64,000 bases of DNA. Source: Branchiostoma lanceolatum. Lineage: Eukaryota > Chordata > Leptocardii > Amphioxiformes > Branchiostomatidae. The translations under genes and the position numbers were made by a program. The number at the start of each line of letters is the position of its first letter. Within the stretch, counting starts at the first letter, position 1. Of the stretch, positions 32,301 through 40,600 are shown piece after piece. The notes beneath the pieces were generated by a model. It saw nothing but the letters and a program-made list of their open reading frames with translations. It was not told the origin of the DNA and ran no database searches. The DNA is taken from NCBI RefSeq assembly GCF_035083965.1, contig NC_089736.1, forward strand, positions 2,061,001 to 2,125,000, read 5' to 3'.

Positions 32301-34312
32301 ACAGGGGATTTACTGAAGAAGCCTGTTTGTTTTGACAACAAATTTTGCTATATTGTGTGCTACTGCAGATGGATCTATTTACAGTTGCCAGCTACATTTA
32401 TCCTCAAGCACACAAATCATGAGGTACACGATGCCTTCTTGTCTATCCCTTGTCTGACACCTAGCCAAACCTCTCATTTTCTAACCCTCTTCGGTGAATA
32501 GTTTCATCAGGTCGGTAAGTCACTCAATAAAAAGACTCTTTTTACACAACCAAGAGATTTAATCAACCGACGCTTCAGTAACTGCCTGTCACCTTCATCA
32601 AGTGCTGTGCTGCAGTGCAATGTGAACCAGTCAGAATTACCTTGAGGAAGGTGACAGATGGTCACCGAAACATTGGTTGAATAAATCACTTGGTTGTGTA
32701 AAAAGAGTCTTTTTATTCTTCTAACCCACTTATTTTAACCCCCTCACATTATCTATCTGACATCTACCCAAACCTCTCATTTTCTAACCCTCTTGTTTCA
32801 CCCCCCTCCTCTGGATCCACCTGTCAGCCCCCTCACCTTCCTCCTCCATGTCCCCAGGTGTGTGGACCTGAGGCTTCTCCTTCAGCCGGTGTAAGGTCAT
32901 CCCAAACCTGACGTCCGCAAAGGTCACCACCTCGCTCCTGTCCTCCCACTCTCCTGTAGACAGCTCGCCCTGTGGGGCGGGAAAGGCGAGAAACAGAATT
33001 TTCGTGGTAAGACACATTTCAGTACAATGTGTTGTCCAGTGGTAAATGAGCCTGCCTCTTTATCTGGAGCTTAAGAGTTTGAATCCCAGGAAATGGACAC
33101 TTTACCAGCAGAGCAAATGGTTCTCTGTAGGTTTCTTTTTCTGCATACTCTACATTCCTTCATTTTCACAGGCACTTAATTTTGTGGTAGAAGGAGAAAG
33201 GTGGTTTTCACAGTTGAAGTAATTCTGCAGTATAGTAGCGATAGAATGGAAACGCATGTTTCATGATTTTACAGTAAAAATAAAACCACCGCAAATATTT
33301 CAAGATTCAGAACAGAAGTAGAACTAATACTATAGCTTCTAGCTGGCCTTGATGACCTAAAGATCAGACTACAAACTCCAGCTCTCCTCACCTTCTGCAG
33401 CGGAGGCCCGGGCGCCAGGTTAGCCAGCTTCCACTCATTGACCACCTCCTCTATCCTGGCCACAAACCTGGGGAAACACCATATGGGTTGTAGAGGGGCT
33501 TCATCGACTTTATAAATACAATGAGATATTAGGATCATTTTTAGGATAATTCTAAACATAGGAACAAAGAAAAATCATTCATATCTCTGGTTCTGTTGGG
33601 ACATACTGGCAAATACAGAATGTTATGTCAAGACTGAAAATAGCAATTATAGATCATACATTGGACGCATATGATTTGATCATGGTCTGGGAATGATCTA
33701 ATATAAATTGACATCTGTCACAACTGGGACACGCCCCTCTGACAGCCTTGCCGTTCAGAGTATAGATTCTGCAATTCATTATTGTGGCAGTTTGAATAGA
33801 AAAGAACGGAGAAAACCATCACATCTGTTGAGTGTTGACCTTACGTCTCCAAATTGTACGTCACAGCTGGTTATGATTTTGAAACGGATGAAGTTAAATG
33901 ACTTTTTAGACATTAGACTGGACAGTCCAGAGCCCCTGGTGGTTTTAAAAATGGATGCATCTATGTTTAAAACTGTGCAAAGACGTGAGGAGAATCTGAA
34001 ACATTTCTATAAGAGCTGACTCTGCCCATCACAGGCATCCCGACCGAAATCATGACTTTATTTCAGTTTTTCAAGCAGATGAACGGAGCAAAATACGACG
34101 TAACCCAGTTTTACCTCTCCCATTCAGAAGCAGTGGTGAAATCTGTGATTTCAAAGACCTCCGACTCCTGCAAAACGGAAACAAACAACTCAAAAGATGC
34201 AGTAACAGTTCAACTGACTATCTACACAATCTACTGACAATCGGAGGTGAAAAAAGACAATTTGGAGGCATTTTTGTGCCGTGCCACGAACCTCTTCTCC
34301 TCCTTCCGCCAT
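20387..34312 (-). CDS. RAB3GAP1: Rab3 GTPase-activating protein catalytic subunit, complete
   Basis: Catalytic subunit of the RAB3GAP1-RAB3GAP2 complex, a GAP for Rab3 and GEF for Rab18 (known for the family). 24 exons: 34292-34312, 34115-34170, 33392-33467, 32837-32969, 32211-32289, 31695-31814, 30859-31024, 30519-30618, 30097-30178, 29690-29758, 29389-29462, 29091-29183, 28569-28729, 28103-28198, 27409-27581, 27081-27135, 26427-26891, 25369-25470, 24832-24919, 24205-24344, 22893-22989, 22322-22422, 21053-21271, 20387-20614. The sum is 2994 nt, 997 aa, all junctions in phase. Family hallmarks: EVFEITDFT, MVHLKRIPPQYDHL, VAHLWQEFVLEMRYRWENN, an acidic insert DEEFFECETE, the catalytic half LAKLGTSAEGAHLRARMQS, SPRDWIEE, RMRIPGNMW and RQ-type ARKQKRLFDDTKEAEK, and the end FRLAGAFTSDTTFM. 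Exon 1 is weakest (donor GTTCGT). Confidence 0.95.
23822..24178. mobile_element. hAT-like MITE with 8-bp TSD
   Basis: The ends TAGAGCTGTGTA and TACACAGCTCTA are inverted, and ATTCTTTT is duplicated on both sides (23814-23821, 24179-24186). An 8-bp duplication with this end type fits hAT. The interior is a string of GGTACAGG / ACCTGAACC pairs. It lies in RAB3GAP1 intron 20. Confidence 0.7.
27215..27408. repeat. (CA)n microsatellite abutting the RAB3GAP1 exon 15 donor
   Basis: About 190 bp of CA repeats with interruptions. On the transcribed strand it is (UG)n, beginning directly at the GTATGTGTGTG donor of exon 15. Confidence 0.9.
28765..28872 (+). repeat. Dispersed repeat fragment related to 31862-32037
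   Basis: Shares CCAGACATCCAGGTAATA(A/C), CAAGGTAACA(G/A)T(T/A)ACTCAAG and AGATGG(C/T)ATC with the foldback element at 31862-32037, in the same order. Only one arm is present. Confidence 0.5.
29183..29333 (-). repeat. 29-30-bp tandem repeats built on the RAB3GAP1 exon 12 acceptor
   Basis: About six head-to-tail units of type CCTAGCAACAACAAATGGAA plus CAGGTTGTCA on the plus strand. Read on the gene strand, most contain GTTGCTAG, the acceptor of exon 12. The last two units also keep G(T)GACTAC, close to the first exon bases GCGACTAC. The real junction is the copy at 29183/29184. Confidence 0.75.
31245..31372 (-). repeat. tRNA-like SINE head in RAB3GAP1 intron 6
   Basis: On the minus strand GGCGTGTCCCTGTGGTGTAG starts an A-box-like TGTGGTGTAGTGG, followed by GGTTCAAAT, which resembles a B box. 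Further reverse-oriented SINE-like sequence (TGATGGGTTCTTTTACATGG) lies at 31578-31597. Not a functional tRNA: no cloverleaf closes. Confidence 0.4.
31862..32037. mobile_element. Foldback MITE in RAB3GAP1 intron 5
   Basis: GCAAGGTAACAATAACTCAA plus GCAACTTGATGACATTT is inverted at about 31997-32034 (AAATGTCATCAAGTTGCTTA plus AGTAACTGTTATCTTGC). No coding potential. Confidence 0.55.
32526..32717. mobile_element. Foldback, Penelope-type terminal repeat remnant
   Basis: Arms AATAAAAAGACTCTTTTTAC plus ACAACCAAG and their inverse at 32679-32717. The right half contains GAGGAAGGTGACAG...CACCGAAAC...TTGAATAAA, the layout of Penelope-like terminal repeats (short stem, GAAAC, then AATAAA). It sits in RAB3GAP1 intron 4. 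Confidence 0.5.
33030..33106 (+). repeat. tRNA-like SINE head in RAB3GAP1 intron 3
   Basis: CAGTGGTAAATGAGCC (A-box-like) and GAGTTTGAATCCC (B-box-like) are spaced as in tRNA-derived SINEs. The body is not recognisable. Confidence 0.35.
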
Positions 34313-34370
34313 TGTGGTGCGCACGGAACTGTGGGATAGTTCCGGCTGGAGGTCAGAGATCGCCAACATG
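34310..34370. promoter_or_regulatory. Shared bidirectional promoter of RAB3GAP1 and BCDIN3D
   Basis: The two start codons point apart with 55 bp between them (minus ATG at 34310-34312, plus ATG at 34368-34370). Both sit in YY1/TISU-like contexts: CAATGGCGGAAG on the minus strand and AACATGGCCGCC on the plus strand. There is no TATA box. Such start-codon elements are known to direct transcription and initiation with very short 5' leaders. Confidence 0.7.
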
Positions 34371-36942
34371 GCCGCCGATGATGAGTTCTCTCCTGGAGCC
34401 GCGCCTTTCGGCAACTTTATCAACTATTACAGCTTCAACCCTCCCGAGAACAGACTCAAACTGTTACCAGCAGAGTTCTACACGATTATCAAGAAAAATT
34501 GTGCCGATAGACTCCTCCTAGGGCTGGATATAGGATGCAACAGTGGGGTAGGTTTGTTATGTCGTCTGCTAGCGCTCATGTAACGATACATGTGAGTTGT
34601 GACAAACATTTGTGTACTCTCATCTGTGTTCTTTCAAGAGAATAGAAATCGGTTTATGGATACTTCAGCAGTAACAATTGAATTGATTTGAATGTTTGAA
34701 TGTTGATTGTTGTCAGATCTTGTCAGGGAATCACAGATACAGCAGTACCTGAAAACAACATTACATAAAAAACTAGAGATTAAAATACATGTAAAGTTAC
34801 TAACGTTAACTGTAGTAACTGAACAACCTTTTTTACACCCAGGACCTGACAGCAGCTCTACTGGAGCAGTTTTTATCACATTCCACTGGGGACAGTCATG
34901 AAGACAGTTCAGCAGCCTTACAAACCAACAGGTCACCTGAGGACAGTACAGCAGCCTTACAAACCACCAGGTCACCTGAGGACAGTACAGCAGCCTTACA
35001 AACCATCAGGTCACCTGAGGACAGTACAACAGCCTTACAAACCAGCAGGTCACCTGAGGACAGTACAGCAGCCTTACAAACTAGCCAGCACACAGACTTC
35101 CACATAATGGGCTGTGACATTGACAACATTCTAATCCAGCGTGCCGCGGAGAACAACCGCCGCACCGACCGCCTCACATTCCAGTCTCTGGACTACATGA
35201 GCACAGAGCAGAGACAGGAGACTCTGGGCGGGTATCTACAGAGATTCGGCCGCACCAAGTTTGACGTGACCTTCTGTTTCTCGGTGACGATGTGGATCCA
35301 CTTACAGAACGGGGACAGCGGTCTCATGGACTTCCTCAGGTTGGTGATTGCATGGACGTTCAGTGTTTTCAGAGAATAGAAATCTCAGTTGTGGATCATG
35401 AGGTTGCTGGCTTGAATCTCAGTCAAACTGTTGGTGTTTCTGTTACAAAGTACTGAAACAGGTTGGTTCTGTTATGCCTAATGGCGGTTATACCGGCTAT
35501 ATAGATACAGATACAGAACAGATCCATTCAAATGTGTTAAGGTCCTTAGTTTGTAACAGAAATTGTATTAGCTATTGATAGTTCCCATGTGTGATGAGAT
35601 CACATGAAGTGTAATTCTTTTCTGGTAGTTGATATTGCAACCATTACGCCTTGCGCCAAAAATCAGGGCTACCATCTAGTGTTTGTTATAAGCTAAGGCT
35701 GCGAGTATTCGCATCTGTTTTCTGAAAATGTAGTACTTTTTGGTCAATTACTCATTGTTTTGATATAATTTAAGTACAAGAAATATTATGTAATTGTTTA
35801 CTGAACTGCAGTGTCATTCATGACATGGTCTACGGCACTGCCCCAGTCCACAAGCCATGACTAAGTCGATGACAAAACAGCAAACGTGAGAAAATTCATG
35901 CCTCCCCGCCATCTAAGGCGCCCTCATCTTTCTAGTTGTTGGAATCAGTTGGATAATCAGTGATTTCGCCTCCCCTCCTCCCAGGTCGGTGTCCCGCTGG
36001 ACCAGGTTCCTCCTGCTGGAGCCGCAGCCCTGGAAGTGTTACCGCTCGGCGGGTCGAAGGTTACGCAAGCTGGGCAGGGAGGGCTTCCCTCTGCTGGGGA
36101 CGCTGCAGATCAGGAGTGACGTGGAGCAGGTGTAGAACTTCATGGTTTCAGTGTTTTTACTGCCTAATGTACTTATGACATGCATGTACTGAATTTTGCA
36201 ACTGAGCCCATTTGGGCTAGCCTGAGTACCACTGCTACCTTGTCCCCCCAACGACCTGGAGGTCAAGGGACTAGGTAGGTAGGTAGGTAGAGTACCAGCC
36301 TCTGTAGTGACCGTAGTGACTGCTGTGTTAACCAAGCGACAAGAATTGAGCCAGTGGTCACTACAGAGGCTGGTACTCAGGCTACTTTTGGGCTGCCAAG
36401 AGAGTTCACTTGATAAGCCTGTTGAGTGTCATATAAGTCTAGAATCTAAGTTACACCTCAGACAGAAGGATGCCAAGTCAGTTTGATTTCTCTTGTATAT
36501 GTCAATGTTCATTCACAGAGATATATGCTGTGTTATATGATTGATATGCTGTACTATATTACACAAGTCTATACAATGGTTTATAGTACGTTGTTATGGT
36601 TACAGACAGATGTGGAGCTAAGAGTGATAGCTACAAACTACTATCAGAGAAGTAACATGTTTGTACTGACACTTAGGTCCCTGGCTGCAACTGAATTCAC
36701 ACCTGACACATTTTGATAATTATCCTAAGCTGCTCTCAACAGTTGGTCTGCTATTGGTTACTTCCAAATATGGTCTAGTCACATGACATACTTCCTAATA
36801 TGGTGTAATAACTTGGTGTCATCCACAGGTGATTGACAGGTGCCTGAAGGAGTGCAGCATGACGAGGGTGGAGACTTTCGGGGAGACTCAGTGGGGCAGG
36901 AAGCTGGTGCTGTATCACTCCAAAGAGGAGGAATTACTCTGA
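34368..36942 (+). CDS. BCDIN3D: BCDIN3D RNA 5'-monophosphate methyltransferase, complete
   Basis: SAM-dependent enzyme of the MePCE/Bin3 family. In animals BCDIN3D methylates the 5'-monophosphate of tRNA-His and some pre-miRNAs (family knowledge). Exons: 34368-34547, 34843-35339, 35985-36129, 36829-36942, totalling 936 nt, 311 aa, all junctions in phase. Visible: APFGNFINYYSFNPPENRL near the N-terminus, SAM motif I LGLDIGCNSG (residues 51-60) ending exactly at the exon 1 donor, GCDIDNILIQRA (second nucleotide-binding strand), CFSVTMWIHLQNGDSGLMDF, and LLEPQPWKCYRSAGRRL, the Bin3 signature. Between motif I and GCDID the exon carries about 4.5 copies of a 13-aa repeat (34903-35097) where the family has a short variable loop. 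The gene is divergent from RAB3GAP1 and followed 0.7 kb later by AAMP. Confidence 0.93.
34903..35097 (+). repeat. BCDIN3D: 39-bp in-frame coding minisatellite in BCDIN3D
   Basis: Units start at 34903, 34942, 34981, 35020 and 35059 (last one partial). Each encodes DS(S/T)(A/T)ALQTxRSPE. The 39-bp period keeps the frame. The units are almost identical at the DNA level, which suggests recent expansion. Confidence 0.9.
35393..35520 (-). repeat. Dispersed repeat in BCDIN3D intron 2
   Basis: TTATGCCTAATGGCGGTTAT plus ACCGGCTATATAGATACAG is the inverse of the 50-bp unit repeated at 10705-10854. A GGCTTGAATCTC B-box-like motif lies just before, so this may be a SINE tail. Confidence 0.45.
36218..36384. 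mobile_element. Foldback MITE, AGCCTGAGT family
   Basis: TAGCCTGAGTACC at the left is inverted as GGTACTCAGGCTA at the right, with ACCAGCCTCTGTAGTGACC / GTCACTACAGAGGCTGGT paired inside. It shares its termini with 38462-38588. In BCDIN3D intron 3. Confidence 0.6.
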
Positions 36943-37495
36943 CAGTAAATCTAATATTGGTAAAATCTTGGCAAAAGAACCTTTTTCCTTCAAATCATCA
37001 ATGTTGTGTCTTGTATGTGTGATGGGAGTTCTGGTGAAGAGCCTGCCATGCTAAAATTGGACTTGCTAACCATAAGAGGCTGTAACCAGTAACTGACTGA
37101 ATCCGTGAGACTGGCTGAAGCTGTTGACCGTCTTCCGAGACATAAAGAGCCAAAGAGAATGTGTAGTGCTTAGCTTGTTTACATACTAGTAGTACATCTT
37201 GTGAATCTGAAATGTTCTGTTCACTGGAATAGCTAGTCTGATTCGCTTGAAACCTCACATAGTAAACCATTAAATTGTAACATATAAATCAGAAGTGACT
37301 TATTTTAAGATGATGTTTGATTCAGTTTCATCTTTTGTTGTATTTACAGTAATTTTGTATTATAAATGAAATTATTCCACTAGTTCCACTTCAAGATTGT
37401 AAAGGACTTGGTGAATGCGCAGAACAGTTTTATTATCAATAGTCAGAACACTCTTATTCTTTTAATGTCATAGTCAAGGAGGTTGCATATGTGAA

Positions 37496-37501
37496 AATAA
37501 A
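37496..37501 (+). promoter_or_regulatory. Candidate poly(A) signal for BCDIN3D
   Basis: AATAAA 554 bp past the BCDIN3D stop and only 166 bp before the AAMP start codon, a reasonable end for this transcript. Confidence 0.45.
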
Positions 37502-37666
37502 CTTTATGATGAATCCTGAAACTGCAGTTCTCATCTATCTCGCCAGCTGTCACTACTGTACGGTCCACTGCATATTGACCTCTGACCCGACCGTGAGAGG
37601 AAAACGTGTTTGTTCGGCGGGTGATCCTTCTCAGTTTTCTCCAATTTTACGCGTTTTGAGGCAGAA

Positions 37667-40600
37667 ATGGGCGATCCCGGGCCCGTGGCGGGAGACGTGG
37701 ACAGCGATGACGCCGGGTTCGATGAAGGTGACATTGAAGAGGTCATAGAACTGGATGGGCCGGAAGCAGACGACGGTACGTGCGTTCTCGAAGGGGGAGG
37801 GGGGCGACTGAGTTGTTTTTTGGAAAAGACTTTTATGGACATGTACACATTTGTCAGTGATTGGAGCATATAGAGGATAAAGGAGATAACTAAAGGACAT
37901 TATTTTTATCGGTGCAGAAGTAGAATTAGAAGTGGTTCCATGTATAATCTTGACTGAAATGTTGAAACGTCTTGTGACAAATTAATTAAATTCGACCAAG
38001 GAAGCTTTATATTAAACCTCCATGATTCGACGTAATTTGTATCGGTTGACTATACAAATAAGGTTGACTATAGATATGATAATAAAGCACATAATGGATG
38101 CTTTTTGGGGTCTACCCCTATCACTTCTGGGATTCATTTCCAACGACAAGACAACTTTGTGATGTCACCACTAGTGTAACGAGCCATTTCTGTCCTGTTA
38201 ACAAATTACAAATTCACCAAGGGGTGAGGGACAGGCAAGAAATGGCTCGTTGCGCTAGTGCTGACATCACAAAGTTGTCTTGTCGTTGGAAATGTATCCC
38301 AGAAGAGATAGGGGTAGCAAAGCCTTGTAAAGGTGATGTGTACAGTACTAGTACAGTGATGTGGTTAACCATGCAATATATGCAGACTGTAGATCTACCA
38401 TTTGTGCTTCAATTTCAAGGCAGTACAACCTGAGGTAATTGTCAAGTGCTGCCAGCATGGACTAGCCTGAGTGCCAGCCTTTTTAGCTTCCGTCCGCTAC
38501 CCTAGCTCCGCTGCTCTACCCAAGCTCCGCTGCCGGCGAGTGGAGCTTGGGTAGCGTACGGAAGCTAAAAAGGCTGGCACTCAGGCTAAGCATGGAGATA
38601 CTGCCATGTTCATTTGTATCGCTTTGACACCCTTGATCATAGCTAACATGTTTAGACTCTTCTACTCTACTCTAACATGTAATCATTCAAAAGATGTGAA
38701 CAATCCAAATGCACACGTAACTCAATGTTGGTGCTGATAGACTTTATAGAGGCTAAAAATTACAAATTTGGGCTTCAAGTATTAGAATCGGTGCCTAGTG
38801 GAAGAAATCCAGGCCGTTCGGAGTTTTGTACTAGTGATCATTTGAAATGTTCGCCTTATATCCAGCCTTCAGCTTGTTTAGCTCGCCATTGACATGGAAA
38901 CGTTCTGTATTCATCAGCGCTAGCAGACGAGATGGATGTGATCGACCTCGGTAACCATGGTTACGGTGACGAGGGTGCGGAGGGGGACATGGAGATGATG
39001 ACGGATGATGCAGACGTTGTCTTCAGTAAACACATCGGTCAGAGATACTTCTTCATCTTACAATAACATGTACTGATTACTCATTAATGCTGTGACAAAG
39101 AAGACTACTTTTCATTGACAAAATTGTCCTTATTCAGATCCACAATTAGCATAGCAATTGCAGTTACTCTTCCTGTGGTCTTGAACACAATGTCATGATT
39201 GAGTTGATAATATTGTTTTCTCCTTTATGGTTTCCTTACAACTGGTCATCAGTAACTTTTTTTGGTCACCTTTCTCCCCCTAATATAAACAATGGTACCG
39301 TCCCACGTCTCCTGCAGGCTCTGTGTTCTGCATAGGGCTGGACCGTACCACTGAGTCCCTGGCAGTGACCGGAGGGGAGGACGACAAGGCTTATGTGTGG
39401 AGACTGGGGGATGGGGAGGTACTGATGGAATGTGGTGGTAAGCAAGGGAGAGGGTTAGGGTTCGAAAAGAAAGAAAGAAAATCCAGTAAGGTTGCCTTAC
39501 TAATAGTAAGTTTTACAAAGTGTTTTAGGGTATGTTGTCTGAAGTTGTACTAAGGTAGTTTTCTTTACAGAAGAGTACTAGTGTAGCTTTTGGTTTCTTT
39601 TTATAGTACATTAAGCTATATATTGTTTTCACTTCTATATAGTATCAAAACTTGCCATACACTGTATTGTTCTACTTGTTTCACTTCCAGGTCACAAGGA
39701 CTCGGTGACCTGTGCGTGCTTCAGCCATAACTCTGCGCTGGTTGCCACGGGTGATATGGGCGGCCTGGTGAAGGCCTGGGACGTCAACAGCAGAGAACAG
39801 GTCTGGGAGTTCGAGGTGTCCGACTTGGAGGTGAGCAGAAATTTCAACAAGAGTAGAGTGTAACAAGAGTAGAGGCATCTCGATGGCACAGTGGAAGGGG
39901 GTTTGGCCCAGGCCAGAACTCAGAGGTCTTGGGTTCAAATCCAGGGTCCCCTGATTTGTCCTGTTGACATTGTGTCCTTGGGAAAGGCATTTTGCACAAA
40001 CTTACTCACTTCACTGAGGTGGAAATGAGTACCTAGCTTTAGTTAGGGCGGTCCCTAAGATAGGATGTTAAATGGAGGTCCTGTGTTTGAAGAGAGCCAC
40101 ACCTCAAGCATGTAAAAGAACCTGCCACACTTATCGAAAAGAGTCGGGGTCCTTCCCAGTGTGAGTGGATCCTTCCCAGTGTGAGTGTGAGTACAGTCTG
40201 ATCCGGGTTGACATCTGGAAAAGGTGATAGTCATCTGTTATGTCAATCCTTCCACAAATGTGGTGAATGTGTATAGATAAATGAATAAGGGATGTTTGGG
40301 GACGTTTAACAATACAGCAGAGTTCCTTGCCGTAGTCTTAGGTAGCCATGGTAATGATACTAGTTTGACTAGTTTGGTTGCTGTAGTGGACTATGGAGAA
40401 GGTACTAAAGATACTGTTTGACTTTTGACCTATGCCCTTTGCCCTCCCAGTGGCTGGACTGGCACGTGGCAGCGCCGGTTCTGTTGGCGGGGACGGTGGA
40501 CGGAGACGTGTGGATGTGGAAGGTTCCGAGCGGAGACTGTAAGACGTTTCAAGGTCACGGTTCTCAGAGCACAGCTGGCAAGGTCATGCCAGACGGTGAG

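Noticed and set aside
34898..35107. A 69-codon frame of PYKPxGHLRTVQQ repeats
   Set aside because: It is a second frame of the BCDIN3D minisatellite. The other frame is the one continuous with the methyltransferase domain.
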